This document shows, one piece after another, positions 8,273-17,215 of a stretch of DNA of 64,000 bases. Within the stretch, counting starts at the first letter, position 1, and the number at the start of each line of letters is the position of its first letter. Under the pieces are notes generated by a model that worked only from the letters and a program-made list of their open reading frames with translations, ran no database searches and was not told the origin of the DNA. A program made the position numbers and the translations under genes. This DNA is from Ruegeria spongiae (GTDB lineage: Bacteria > Pseudomonadota > Alphaproteobacteria > Rhodobacterales > Rhodobacteraceae), in NCBI RefSeq assembly GCF_023502395.1, contig NZ_JAMFMB010000008.1:1-64000 (forward strand), written 5' to 3'.

Positions 8273-9245
8273 CGGCGTCCGCCTCGAACCCGACTGTTTT
8301 GGGGTCCAGCACGTAATGCGCGCTGCAGAACTGGCAATCGGCGGTCACGACGCCCTCGTCGGTGGTCATCTTGGCAATGTCCTGCGCCGAATAGATCGAC
8401 AGGCTTTGACGCACACGATCCTCGGAACACGAGCACCCAAAGCGCACCGATTGCGAATCGTAGACCCTCGGTTGTTCCTCGTGGAACAGGCGCACCAGCA
8501 GGTCGGTGGGCGGGACCGAGGGCCCGATCAGTTCCAGATCCTCGACCGTATCGAGCAGGATATTGACCCGGTTCCAATTCTCGCCGCTTTCGCCGTCAAC
8601 CAGATCGTCTGCGGTCAGTATCTGGCCTTCACCATCGCCGCTGGCCACAAAGGGCGAGGCCTTGGGCATGTGTTGCAGCATGATGCCGCCGGCCCGCCAA
8701 TGCTCGCGCGTACCGGGTTCCGACGAGCGCCCGAAACTGAGCGAGAACCGGGTCGGCAATTGCTCGGACTGCGCGAAATAGGCCTCGGCGCAGGCGCTCA
8801 GCGATCCGCCATCCAGCGGCGTGATGCCCTGATAGGGTTGGGTCCCGCTGCCCTGATCGATCAGGATCGCAAAATACCCCTCGCCCACCTGCTCGAATGG
8901 CGCGCCATCGCTCAGCCGGTCGCGGTCGAAACTGGCATAAGCCCGGATGCGAGCGGGATCGCCCTCGTGCTCGGGGGCATAATAGTCGGTTGCGATCATC
9001 CGCACCGGGCCCTTGGACTGCACCTGCAGGGACAGCTTCCAGCGCAGGCTGATAGTCTGGCCGATCAGCGCGGTAAGCAGCGCCATTTCGGCCACCAGCG
9101 CCTCGACCACGGGCGGGTATTCATGCTGCCTGAGGATCCCGTCAAGGACGCCGTCCAGCCGGGCGACCCGGCCACGCATGTCCGGAACATCGAGTTGAAA
9201 TGGCAGGACCGTATCGTCCCACGCGATTTTGGTACCGAGTGTCAT
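8259..9245 (-). CDS. hslO: Hsp33 redox-regulated chaperonin
   Basis: A 328-residue cytosolic holdase activated by oxidative unfolding. The zinc-binding redox switch is complete: CSC at 271-273 and CQFC at 304-307. The N-terminal domain (VPDMRGRVARLD, LLTALIGQTISLRWKLSLQVQ) matches the Hsp33 fold. It heads the leftward operon with the CoA pyrophosphatase and the CCA-type nucleotidyltransferase. A divergent Nudix gene begins 78 bp away, so the short region 9246-9322 must carry both promoters. Pairing a thiol-switch chaperone with a CoA hydrolase may reflect thiol stress, but that is inference. Confidence 0.95.
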   Translation of the reverse strand: MTLGTKIAWDDTVLPFQLDVPDMRGRVARLDGVLDGILRQHEYPPVVEALVAEMALLTALIGQTISLRWKLSLQVQSKGPVRMIATDYYAPEHEGDPARIRAYASFDRDRLSDGAPFEQVGEGYFAILIDQGSGTQPYQGITPLDGGSLSACAEAYFAQSEQLPTRFSLSFGRSSEPGTREHWRAGGIMLQHMPKASPFVASGDGEGQILTADDLVDGESGENWNRVNILLDTVEDLELIGPSVPPTDLLVRLFHEEQPRVYDSQSVRFGCSCSEDRVRQSLSIYSAQDIAKMTTDEGVVTADCQFCSAHYVLDPKTVGFEADADESD

Positions 9246-9322
9246 GGGGTTTCCTTACGCGCCACAGGTTGGCATACCGCGACCATATAAGGCGGGCAAG
9301 CCGAGTTGGAAGAGGCGCATAC

Positions 9323-9769
9323 ATGATCAGACGTTTTGGTGAAAGCCCGGAACCGGGTCGGAAATATATCCGGCGCGCTGGCGTCTATGCCCTGCTGCCG
9401 CTGTCCGGATCGCTGCTGTTGACCTGCCAGACCGAACCCGGCCCGGACCTGCAATTGCCCGGCGGCGGCATTGATCCGGGCGAATCACCCCTGCCCGCGC
9501 TGCATCGCGAGGTTTATGAGGAAACCGGCTGGCAGATCGCCTCTCCGCGTCGCGTCGGCGCGTTCCGGCGGTTCGTCTACATGCCGGAATATGATCTATG
9601 GGCCGAGAAGATCTGCCTGATCTACTGCGCCCGGCCGGTTCGTCGCTTAGGTCCGCCGACCGACGCGATTCACGAGCCAGTCTGGTTGGGCGCGGATGAG
9701 GCAGCGCAGATGCTGGGCAATGCGGGCGATCGGCATTTCGCCCGCCACTATTTCATGGGCACGCTTTGA
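9323..9769 (+). CDS. Nudix hydrolase, substrate unknown
   Basis: A 148-residue Nudix protein. The complete box GGGIDPGESPLPALHREVYEETGW lies at about 47-70, with the REVYEETG core intact (written here only to give the residues; the fit to GX5EX7REUXEEXGU is exact). The start at 9323 (MIRRFGESPE) is chosen over an ORF beginning 123 bp upstream because GGAAGAGG lies 7-14 bases ahead of it and the longer ORF would overlap hslO. The protein resembles ADP-ribose or NTP pyrophosphatase-type Nudix enzymes, with no clear substrate. It converges with the REC-PP2C gene, whose stop is only 6 bp away. Confidence 0.85.
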   Translation: MIRRFGESPEPGRKYIRRAGVYALLPLSGSLLLTCQTEPGPDLQLPGGGIDPGESPLPALHREVYEETGWQIASPRRVGAFRRFVYMPEYDLWAEKICLIYCARPVRRLGPPTDAIHEPVWLGADEAAQMLGNAGDRHFARHYFMGTL

Positions 9770-9775
9770 TCACGG

Positions 9776-11047
9776 TCACAGGCCATTGAATTCGAACAGC
9801 GTGGCCGACACGTCATCCTCCATCCCGAACTCGGGCGACATGCGCTGGCTGAGCTTGTCGTAAAGTGCGTCCAGAAACGCCCGCCCCTGCAGATCGGGAT
9901 CACAGGCGCGCACAATGTCCAACAATCCGTCTTCATCCAGCATATCACCATTTTCCGTGCGGCATTCGGTGAATCCGTCGGAATACATCAGCACCCGGTC
10001 ACCAGGTTCCAACCGGGTTTCGATCTGCGTATAAGGCACATCCGGCAGCAGACCGATCGGCACGCCGCCCTCGCCCAGAAACTCGGTTGTCCCATCCCGG
10101 CGCAGCAGCAGCGGATGTGGATGACCCGCCTGAACCAGTCGCAAAGCACCGCTTTCAAGATCGACAATCCCGTAGGCCATGGTGAAATACTCCTCCACCC
10201 CCCGGTCGGCCAGCAATCTGGCGTTGAGAATGCGCGCAACCTCTTCGGGTTGGCGCAGGGAATAGAACCTGTTAAACCGACGCTCCATCGCAAGGTTCTG
10301 ATCCGGATAGCTGCCGGACAGATAGCTGCCCAGCCGCGCGGTCATCATCGCCGAGGTGATACCGTGACCCGACACATCGATACTGTAGAACCCCAGCCGC
10401 CCTGGCCCGGGCGAGAACATTCCGACCAGATCGCCACCGATATGTCCGCAAGGTTCAAGCAGCAGGCTGACCCGCGAGGCGCCAAAATTGCGGCTGAGTT
10501 CGGGGACCAGTGATTCCTGTATCTTGCGCGCCTGAATCAGATCCTTGTCGATGGCGTCATGCGCCAGCTTCAGCTCTTCCAAAGCCTTTTCAATCAGGCG
10601 GTTCTTTTCTGATAATTCGCGCTGCATGCCCAGCACGCGGTCGCCTGCGGAAATGCGCGCGCGCAACTCATCGGAACTGACCGGCTTGATCAGGAAATCA
10701 TCTGCCCCGGCATCCAGCCCTTGCGCGACCTCGTTCTTTTCGCTCTTCGAGGTCAGCAGGATGAAATAGGAATACCAATCCGTCTCAAGATCGCGAAAAG
10801 CGCGGCAGAAATCCGGGCCACTTATACCCGGCATGACCCAATCGCTCAGCACCAGATCGGGCGGGTTTTCCGCGCAGATACGCAGCGCCTCGTCGCCACT
10901 GTCGGCCTCGATCACCTCCAACCCCCATTTCTTCAGGGAGCTGGCCAGGATACGCCGTTGCAGCCGGCTGTCATCGACGACCAGCACATGGCGGATCGAG
11001 CCCAATACCTTCTGCGAATTATCTTCTGCCGATCCAACCTGCAGCAC
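9776..11047 (-). CDS. Response regulator with receiver and PP2C (SpoIIE/RsbU) phosphatase domains
   Basis: A 423-residue cytosolic signalling protein. The receiver (about 19-135) has the acidic pair D25/D26, phospho-acceptor D69 in VLSDWVMPG and K121 in FLIKPVS. A coiled-coil linker (about 140-185) leads to a PP2C-like serine phosphatase (about 200-420) with metal-binding motifs GGDLVGMF, IDVSGHG and YSDGFTE. Such proteins dephosphorylate an anti-sigma-factor antagonist in partner-switching systems. No antagonist or anti-sigma kinase gene is nearby. An HPt gene lies divergently 159 bp away and is a natural candidate phospho-donor. The architecture matches RbaY of Rhodobacter capsulatus, a regulator of gene transfer agent and stationary phase; orthology is only inferred. 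Confidence 0.9.
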   Translation of the reverse strand: MLQVGSAEDNSQKVLGSIRHVLVVDDSRLQRRILASSLKKWGLEVIEADSGDEALRICAENPPDLVLSDWVMPGISGPDFCRAFRDLETDWYSYFILLTSKSEKNEVAQGLDAGADDFLIKPVSSDELRARISAGDRVLGMQRELSEKNRLIEKALEELKLAHDAIDKDLIQARKIQESLVPELSRNFGASRVSLLLEPCGHIGGDLVGMFSPGPGRLGFYSIDVSGHGITSAMMTARLGSYLSGSYPDQNLAMERRFNRFYSLRQPEEVARILNARLLADRGVEEYFTMAYGIVDLESGALRLVQAGHPHPLLLRRDGTTEFLGEGGVPIGLLPDVPYTQIETRLEPGDRVLMYSDGFTECRTENGDMLDEDGLLDIVRACDPDLQGRAFLDALYDKLSQRMSPEFGMEDDVSATLFEFNGL

Positions 11048-11206
11048 CGTTCAACCCCGGATACGATTTCGTTACCGACCCAAGCCCACGCTATGCAGAT
11101 GGTCTTAACATCTTATGAAACACTTATTGCGGGGAAATCTTTACCTTGTGTTTACATACTCTTCGTCAAACTGTGCACAGGGTAGTACGACCCCGAGAGG
11201 TGAAAG
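11048..11206. promoter_or_regulatory. Divergent promoter region between the REC-PP2C and HPt genes
   Basis: This 159-bp region is noticeably AT-richer than the flanking genes and must drive both divergent genes. It contains CTTAACATCTTATG at about 11104-11117, which resembles a CtrA half-site (TTAACCAT) with one mismatch but not a full TTAA-N7-TTAA site. The HPt start has GAGAGG 6-11 bases upstream. No sigma-70 pair is convincing. Confidence 0.35.
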
Positions 11207-11536
11207 ATGATTGACTGGTCCCGCGTCATCCAGTTGCGTGACGAGGTTGGCGAGGACGACTTTGACGAGGTGTTCGACCTGTTTCTGGAAGAGGTCGGCG
11301 AGGTGATCGCGCGTTTGCGGGTGAACCCCGATCGCGACGCGCTGGAACGTGATCTGCATTTTCTGAAAGGCAGTGCGCTCAGCCTTGGGTTCAGCACCTT
11401 TTCCACATTGTGCCAGAATGGCGAACGTGAGGCCGCGAACGGCAAGGCCGACACGGTGGATATCGGTGAAATCATTTCAGAATTCGAAAGCTCGCGGATC
11501 GCATTTCAGGCCGAGGCGGGCACACATCTGACCTGA
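11207..11536 (+). CDS. Histidine phosphotransfer (HPt) domain protein
   Basis: A single-domain protein of 109 residues. The HPt signature is HFLKGSALSLGF with the phospho-accepting histidine H51, in an all-helical protein rich in acidic residues. It carries phosphoryl groups between a hybrid kinase and a response regulator and has no catalytic domain of its own. It is divergent from the REC-PP2C gene, which suggests they work together. No histidine kinase is adjacent, so the phosphate source must be encoded elsewhere. Its TGA is directly followed by the stop codon of the convergent threonine dehydratase gene, with no spacer. Confidence 0.88.
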   Translation: MIDWSRVIQLRDEVGEDDFDEVFDLFLEEVGEVIARLRVNPDRDALERDLHFLKGSALSLGFSTFSTLCQNGEREAANGKADTVDIGEIISEFESSRIAFQAEAGTHLT

Positions 11537-12763
11537 TCAGATCACGAATTGCGCCAGCGTTTCGTCACTGGTGATATCGGTGTAGGTGAAACCGGCATCG
11601 TCCAGATGCGCAAAAAGCCGTTCAAAATTCTCCGGCTTGACGGTCTCGATCCCGATCAGGACCGACCCGAAATTGCGCGCGGATTTCTTGAGGTATTCAA
11701 ACCGCGCGATATCGTCCTCGGGGCCCAAAATCCCCAAAAACTCCTTCAAAGCGCCCGGTCTTTGCGGCAAGCGCAGGATGAAATACTTCTTTACACCCGA
11801 ATATCTCTGGGCGCGCTCCTTGACCTCGGGCAGGCGTTCGAAATCGAAATTGCCGCCCGAGGTCACACAAACCACGCTACGGCCCCGGACAAAGCTCTGT
11901 ACCTCTTCGACCGCGTCGATGGCCATTGCGCCGGCGGGTTCCAGCACGATGCCCTCGACATTCAGCATGTCGATCATGGTGACGCAGATCCGGTCCTCGG
12001 ACAGGACCAGCACATCCGATAGATGGGTGTGCCGCAGCAGGTCAAAGGTCTTTGCCCCGATCCGGCCCACCGCTGCGCCATCCACAAAGTTATCCACATG
12101 ACCTAACGTCACCGGATGCCCCGCTGCGAGCGCCGCGCGCAGGCAGGCACCGCCCGCAGGTTCCACGAACAGGCAATGGGTTCGGTCCCCGAACCACGTA
12201 GACACGCCCGAGGACATGCCGCCGCCGCCCACTGGCAAGATCACGTGATCCGGCAGGCGGCCCATCTGCTCTTCGATCTCAACCGCCAGCGAGGCCTGAC
12301 CCTCGATCACGTCTTCATCGTCGAAAGGCGACAGGAAATGCCCGCCATTTTGCGCGCACCAGCCCTGCGCGGCACCCAGCGTGTCGTCGAAATAATCGCC
12401 GGTCAGGTGGATCTCGATCTGATCGCCGCCGAATTTGCGGGTCTTCTGTATCTTCTGCTGCGGCGTGGTAACCGGCATGAAGATCACCCCCCGCACGCCC
12501 ATATGGCGGCACATGAAAGCCACGCCCTGCGCGTGATTGCCCGCGCTGGCGCAGACAAACAGGTCCTGCCCCGGCTGCTTGCGCATCGCGTTGAAAGCGC
12601 CGCGCAGCTTGTAGGAGCGCACCGGGCTCAGGTCTTCGCGCTTGAGCCAGATATCGGCGCCATAGCGCTCGGACAGATGCGCGTTGCGCTGCAAGGGCGT
12701 CGGTGGAAAGACGGAACGCATCGCCTGTTCGGCGGCACGGGCACGGGTCATGAAATCAGTCAT
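11537..12763 (-). CDS. ilvA: Threonine dehydratase (threonine ammonia-lyase)
   Basis: A PLP enzyme of about 408 residues that deaminates L-threonine to 2-oxobutanoate, the first committed step to isoleucine. The PLP-lysine motif is SYKLRGAFNAM, substrate loop CASAGNHAQGVAF and phosphate-binding loop PVGGGGMSSG. A C-terminal ACT-like regulatory domain (about 325-408, beginning KKYFILRLPQRPG) implies allosteric control. The start is uncertain: ATG at 12763 (MTDFMTRARAAEQ) is preferred by similarity to relatives, but an in-frame ATG at 12781-12783 is possible, and neither has a strong ribosome binding site. Confidence 0.9.
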   Translation of the reverse strand: MTDFMTRARAAEQAMRSVFPPTPLQRNAHLSERYGADIWLKREDLSPVRSYKLRGAFNAMRKQPGQDLFVCASAGNHAQGVAFMCRHMGVRGVIFMPVTTPQQKIQKTRKFGGDQIEIHLTGDYFDDTLGAAQGWCAQNGGHFLSPFDDEDVIEGQASLAVEIEEQMGRLPDHVILPVGGGGMSSGVSTWFGDRTHCLFVEPAGGACLRAALAAGHPVTLGHVDNFVDGAAVGRIGAKTFDLLRHTHLSDVLVLSEDRICVTMIDMLNVEGIVLEPAGAMAIDAVEEVQSFVRGRSVVCVTSGGNFDFERLPEVKERAQRYSGVKKYFILRLPQRPGALKEFLGILGPEDDIARFEYLKKSARNFGSVLIGIETVKPENFERLFAHLDDAGFTYTDITSDETLAQFVI

Positions 12764-12815
12764 GGCCGTGTCGTGCCGCATCACCGCCGAAAGGGCAAGG
12801 AATACATGGGTGTAC

Positions 12816-13580
12816 TCAGGTCAGGTCGCGCTTCTCGACGAAATGCCCGTACATCGTGGTCAGGATGCTGACATTGATCAGCGGCAGAACCAGCATGGTG
12901 GCAAAGAGCACAATGATGATGCCAAGCACCGGGATCATCGCCAGCAGCGCGGCGCCAAACTGTATCGCGATCTGGAACAACACCGAAACGATTATCAGAA
13001 CGATGATTGCGCCCGCCGAACCGGTGGTCGCCGCCCAAGCCTGAGACAAGGTTATCGGCTTGCCGATGGCCGCTGCCGGCAAGATGATGGAAAGCCGGAT
13101 AAAACAGACGACCAGCACTAGAAACGCCGCGACGGCCACCACGGTGACCAAACCGGAAGCTTCGCGCAGAACCAGCATGACCAAGCCGGCAGGTATGAAT
13201 GCAAGTAGGGCCAGAAGCATCAACAGCAGATACCGACCAAAATAGGCCAGGATACGGTCGAAACGAAACGGCGGGATAATACCGCTCGGGTATTCTTCGA
13301 GCAGGACAAACCTATGCCATGAAACGACGATCCAGAACATGACGACAAAAATCGTCACCATAAAGAACACGAAGAACAGAGTCATCTCGCCTCCGGTCAC
13401 ACCAGCTGGCAGCCCTGTGGTCTCCGTATCGAAGTTTTCAAAGGGAATACCAAACACAAAGAACAAACCGATAATCACCGCAAATCCAAGAAATCCCGGT
13501 ATCACGGAAATCTGAAGCGCCTCTTTCAGGTTCCGCAGAACCATTCCCACGGAATGCACAAATATCTTCCAACCCAACAT
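12816..13580 (-). CDS. Predicted multi-spanning membrane protein, function unknown
   Basis: A 254-residue hydrophobic protein with about six predicted membrane segments (for example ISVIPGFLGFAVIIGLFFVF, LLLMLLALLAFIPAGLVMLV, and a C-terminal pair). I do not recognise a catalytic or transport motif. The overall pattern resembles glycerophosphodiester-phosphodiesterase-like or DUF975-type small membrane proteins. The ATG at 13580 is preferred over an upstream TTG because GAGGAG lies 11-16 bases ahead of it. It is divergent from argG and upstream of ilvA on the same strand (52-bp gap), so it may be cotranscribed with ilvA. Confidence 0.75.
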   Translation of the reverse strand: MLGWKIFVHSVGMVLRNLKEALQISVIPGFLGFAVIIGLFFVFGIPFENFDTETTGLPAGVTGGEMTLFFVFFMVTIFVVMFWIVVSWHRFVLLEEYPSGIIPPFRFDRILAYFGRYLLLMLLALLAFIPAGLVMLVLREASGLVTVVAVAAFLVLVVCFIRLSIILPAAAIGKPITLSQAWAATTGSAGAIIVLIIVSVLFQIAIQFGAALLAMIPVLGIIIVLFATMLVLPLINVSILTTMYGHFVEKRDLT

Positions 13581-13719
13581 CTGAACCCGTCTCCTCAACC
13601 TTTTGGCGAATTATCCGGCGCACTTGAACGCAGCTTGAAGGCGCGGTCAATGTGATCTCCTTGCCCTGTTGCCAAAAAACCGCTAGGGGCCATCCGTCAT
13701 TCGAATAAGAGGAAGTCCC

Positions 13720-14943
13720 ATGTCCGCGCCCAAGAAAGTTGTTCTGGCCTATTCCGGTGGTCTTGATACCTCGATCATCCTGAAATGGCTGCAAACCGAA
13801 TACGGGTGCGAGGTGGTGACCTTTACCGCCGATCTGGGCCAGGGCGAGGAACTGGACCCCGCCCGCAAGAAAGCCGAGATGCTGGGGATCAAGCCCGAGA
13901 ACATCTATATCGAGGATGTCCGTGAGGAATTCGTCCGCGACTTCGTCTTCCCGATGTTCCGCGCCAATGCGCAGTACGAAGGCCTCTATCTGCTGGGGAC
14001 CTCGATTGCGCGGCCGCTGATCTCGAAACGTCTGGTCGAGATTGCCGAAGCCACCGGTGCCGATGCGGTCGCCCATGGCGCGACCGGCAAGGGCAATGAC
14101 CAAGTGCGGTTTGAACTGGCGGCTTACGCACTGAACCCCGACATCAAGGTGATCGCGCCGTGGCGCGAATGGGACCTGACCAGCCGCACCCGGCTGCTGG
14201 AATTTGCCGAGGCGAACCAGATCCCGATTGCCAAGGACAAACGCGGCGAGGCACCCTTTTCGGTCGATGCCAACCTGCTGCACACCTCGTCCGAGGGCAA
14301 GGTTCTGGAAGACCCCGCCGACATGGCGCCCGACTATGTCTATCAGCGCACGGTTCACCCCGAAGACGCGCCGAACGAGCCGGAATACATCGAAATCGGT
14401 TTTGAAAAAGGTGACGCGGTCAGCATCAATGGCGAAGCGATGAGCCCCGCCACCATCCTGACCAAACTGAACGAATATGGCGGCAAGCACGGCATTGGCC
14501 GTCTCGATCTGGTCGAAGGCCGCTTCGTTGGTATGAAGTCGCGCGGTATCTATGAGACGCCCGGCGGCACCATCCTGCTGGAGGCCCATCGCGGCATCGA
14601 GTCGATCACCATGGATCGCGGCGCGATGCATCTGAAAGACCAGTTGATGCCGCAATATGCCGAGCTGATCTATAACGGTTTCTGGTACAGCCCCGAACGT
14701 GAGATGCTGCAGGCCGCCATCGACAAGTCGCAGGACCATGTCACCGGCACTGTTCGCGTGAAGCTTTACAAGGGCCTCGCCTCGACCGTGGGCCGCTGGT
14801 CTGATCACTCGCTTTATTCCGAGGCACATGTGACGTTTGAGGAAGACGCAGGCGCTTACGATCAGAAAGACGCGGCGGGCTTTATCCAATTGAACGCTCT
14901 GCGTCTGAAGCTGCTTGCTGCGCGGGAAAAGCGCCTGAAATAA
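13720..14943 (+). CDS. argG: Argininosuccinate synthase
   Basis: A 407-residue cytosolic enzyme joining citrulline and aspartate with ATP in arginine biosynthesis. The P-loop-like ATP site [13 protein letters not shown] is at about residues 9-21. [13 protein letters not shown], which is diagnostic of argininosuccinate synthases, is at about 118-130. [18 protein letters not shown] follows further on. The length is typical. AGAGGAAG lies 5-12 bases before the ATG. The gene stands alone: the upstream neighbour is divergent and a stable inverted repeat follows its stop. Confidence 0.97.
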   Translation: MSAPKKVVLAYSGGLDTSIILKWLQTEYGCEVVTFTADLGQGEELDPARKKAEMLGIKPENIYIEDVREEFVRDFVFPMFRANAQYEGLYLLGTSIARPLISKRLVEIAEATGADAVAHGATGKGNDQVRFELAAYALNPDIKVIAPWREWDLTSRTRLLEFAEANQIPIAKDKRGEAPFSVDANLLHTSSEGKVLEDPADMAPDYVYQRTVHPEDAPNEPEYIEIGFEKGDAVSINGEAMSPATILTKLNEYGGKHGIGRLDLVEGRFVGMKSRGIYETPGGTILLEAHRGIESITMDRGAMHLKDQLMPQYAELIYNGFWYSPEREMLQAAIDKSQDHVTGTVRVKLYKGLASTVGRWSDHSLYSEAHVTFEEDAGAYDQKDAAGFIQLNALRLKLLAAREKRLK

Positions 14944-14954
14944 ATACGCGCCAA

Positions 14955-14984
14955 AGTTGTAGATACCCCCGAAGCGCTACAACT
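14955..14984 (+). terminator. Inverted repeat after argG (possible terminator)
   Basis: A perfect 8-bp stem AGTTGTAG / CTACAACT encloses a 14-nt loop and starts 12 bases after the argG stop. There is no following T-run, so termination would be weak or Rho-assisted. Confidence 0.45.
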
Positions 14985-15023
14985 CTGACAAAGATTTGCC
15001 CCTTTGTTCTGCGATCCCCGATT

Positions 15024-15055
15024 GCGGGCCGCCCACGGTGAAACCGGCGGTCCGC
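15024..15055 (+). terminator. GC-rich hairpin upstream of DUF898 gene
   Basis: A 10-bp stem GCGGGCCGCC / GGCGGTCCGC (one G-T wobble) with a 12-nt loop lies between argG and the DUF898 gene, 34 bp before the latter's start. It lacks a T-run. It could be a second terminator for argG or a structured leader for the next gene. Confidence 0.4.
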
Positions 15056-15088
15056 ATAACGGGTATCTGGCAGAACACAGAGGCGAAC

Positions 15089-16156
15089 ATGCAGGCAAGC
15101 AGCTCATATATTTCGAAAGCGGGGTTCGAATTTCGCGGATCGGCACGCGAGTTTTTTGGTATCTGGATCGTCAACCTGCTGCTGTCGATCCTGACGCTTG
15201 GCATCTATAGCGCCTGGGCCAAGGTGCGGACCAAGAAGTATTTCCACCAGAACACCTATGTGGCCGGGCGCAATTTCGACTATCACGCCAACGGGTTTCA
15301 GATCCTGATCGGGCGGCTGATCATCATTGCCGGGATTGTCGTTTATACGCTGCTCAGCACGAACGCCCTCGTTGTGCTGGTGATGGTCCTGGGATTGATC
15401 GCGCTGATCCCCTATCTTCTGGTGCGGTCGCTGCGTTTCAATGCCCGCATGTCGAGCTGGTCGAATATCCGCTTCACCTTTCACGGCAGCTTTGGGTCGG
15501 CGGTGAAGGTCTATTACCTCTACCCGTTTCTGGCCGCCCTATCGCTTTACACCGCATGGCCTTTTGCCACCCGCGCCACCCAGCGCTTTCTGGCCAATGG
15601 CCACGGTCTGGGCACCACGCGGTTCAGCTTCGACAGCGCAATCGGTCCCTTCTACAAGGCGCTGCTGGCCGCGCTTGTCTGGGGCGCCGGATCGATGATG
15701 ATCCTTTTTGCGTTCGCCAGCACCAGCCTGGATATCCCGCGCGCCCTGCAAGCGCTTGAAGCCGGCTCGGAAGAGGCCGCGGCCCTTGTCGATATCGGAC
15801 TGCTCTATCTGATCGTGCTGGTGGCATTTGCTCCGGCGGCGATCATCTATCACGCGCTGGTGCGCAACACGGTCTATAACAACCTCACACTGGATGAGCG
15901 TCACACGTTCCATTCCTCGGTATCGCCGCTGAAACTGCTGTGGATTTCGGTGTCGAACTTCTTTGTGGTGGTTCTGACGCTGGGTCTGATGATGCCCTGG
16001 GCCCATGTGCGGCGGGCGCGCTATCTGGCCGACCATACCACGCTCTATCCCGGCGGGTCGCTGGATGACTTCGTGGATGAGGAAACCGCAAGCGGCAATG
16101 CTGTCGGCGACGCCTATGGCGATCTCGAAGGGTTCGGGATCGAGGTCGCGGTGTAA
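15089..16156 (+). CDS. DUF898 (YjgN family) membrane protein
   Basis: A 355-residue inner-membrane protein with six or more predicted helices. It shows the DUF898 repeat pattern: EFRGSAREFFGIWIVNLLLS, LGIYSAWAKVRTKKYFHQNT, and a second copy near the C-terminus (LLWISVSNFFVVVLTLGLMM followed by PWAHVRRARYLADHT). The function of this family is not established. The start at 15089 has AGAGGCG 5-11 bases ahead. It is 18 bp upstream of an M48 metalloprotease gene; this DUF898-M48 pairing recurs in proteobacteria and suggests a membrane-quality-control role, which is inference. Confidence 0.88.
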   Translation: MQASSSYISKAGFEFRGSAREFFGIWIVNLLLSILTLGIYSAWAKVRTKKYFHQNTYVAGRNFDYHANGFQILIGRLIIIAGIVVYTLLSTNALVVLVMVLGLIALIPYLLVRSLRFNARMSSWSNIRFTFHGSFGSAVKVYYLYPFLAALSLYTAWPFATRATQRFLANGHGLGTTRFSFDSAIGPFYKALLAALVWGAGSMMILFAFASTSLDIPRALQALEAGSEEAAALVDIGLLYLIVLVAFAPAAIIYHALVRNTVYNNLTLDERHTFHSSVSPLKLLWISVSNFFVVVLTLGLMMPWAHVRRARYLADHTTLYPGGSLDDFVDEETASGNAVGDAYGDLEGFGIEVAV

Positions 16157-16174
16157 CCGCAGCAGATCGCGCCG

Positions 16175-17215
16175 ATGCCCTTCATCCGCTCAAGCCAAGG
16201 CAGTATCTCGATCCAGGGGCGCGCCTATCCGCCGCTCAGCTCACGCGAAATTCGCGCGCGGCTGGCGGTGGGACAGGATCAGGTCTGGCTGATCGATCCG
16301 GGGCAAAGAATTATGACCCAGGCCGGACTGATGGATGTGAAGATCGAACCGCGTCTGGGACAGGCGGAACGGCGGATCATCCTGCCCGATGGCACCCTGT
16401 TTCTGACCGATGCGCATGACACGGTTGACGATCTGCTGGGCACCCGCACATCGCTGCACGGGTTCGAGCAGTTTCATCCGCGCCTTATCGCCGTGGCTCT
16501 GGCCTGCATCCTCGGGGCCTGGGCAGTCTGGAAATACGGGCTGAGCGCGCTGGTGCATATGGCCGTCTGGCTGACACCCGGCCCGGTGGTCAGCGCGATG
16601 GATCAGGGCATGCTGGCCAGCATGGACCGGGTGATGAGCGAACCGAGCCAGCTTGATCTCGACCGACAGGCCGAGATTCTGAAGATCTTTGACCACTTGC
16701 AGGAGCAGATCGACCCGCAGGATCAATCCCATGACTATCGGATTGCCTTCCGTCATATGCCCAGAATGGGGCCAAACGCCTTTGCCCTGCCGGGTGGTAC
16801 CATCATCGTCACCGATACGCTTGCCGAAACCGCCTCAGCCGACGCTCTGGCCGGTGTGATCGGGCATGAAATGGGCCATGTCGCAGGCCACCACGGGCTG
16901 AAACAGGTCTATCGCTCGGTTGGCGGCTATGTGCTGATCAGCATGCTGGTGGGCGACACCGGCCCGATGCTTGAGGATGCGTTGCTGCAGGGCAACCTGA
17001 TCCTGTCACTGTCCTATTCCCGCACCCATGAACTGCAGGCCGACACGTTCGGTGCCACCCTGTCGCATCAGGCCGGATATGACCCGGACGCGTTGCTGGA
17101 TTTCTTCGACAGTCTCGATCTGCCGGAACAGGACGGCGCCTCGGGCTGGCTCAGCACCCATCCGGGGTTCGAAGAGCGCAAGCGCAACCTGCGCTTGCTC
17201 GACGACCTGCAGTGA
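16175..17215 (+). CDS. M48 family metallopeptidase, membrane-anchored
   Basis: A 346-residue zinc protease. The HEMGH motif supplies H231, E232 and H235, and the third ligand E286 lies in THELQAD, so the active site is complete. A membrane segment at about 103-122 (LIAVALACILGAWAVWKYGL) follows a roughly 100-residue N-terminal domain, and the catalytic domain is probably periplasmic. It follows the DUF898 gene by 18 bp and is probably cotranscribed. The ATG at 16175 has no strong ribosome binding site. Its stop is immediately adjacent to that of the convergent sulfotransferase-like gene. Confidence 0.9.
   Translation: MPFIRSSQGSISIQGRAYPPLSSREIRARLAVGQDQVWLIDPGQRIMTQAGLMDVKIEPRLGQAERRIILPDGTLFLTDAHDTVDDLLGTRTSLHGFEQFHPRLIAVALACILGAWAVWKYGLSALVHMAVWLTPGPVVSAMDQGMLASMDRVMSEPSQLDLDRQAEILKIFDHLQEQIDPQDQSHDYRIAFRHMPRMGPNAFALPGGTIIVTDTLAETASADALAGVIGHEMGHVAGHHGLKQVYRSVGGYVLISMLVGDTGPMLEDALLQGNLILSLSYSRTHELQADTFGATLSHQAGYDPDALLDFFDSLDLPEQDGASGWLSTHPGFEERKRNLRLLDDLQ

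Noticed and set aside
13438-14889. Long minus-strand ORF opposite argG
   Set aside because: It is a shadow of argG in high-GC sequence; it has no family features, and argG on the plus strand is unmistakable.
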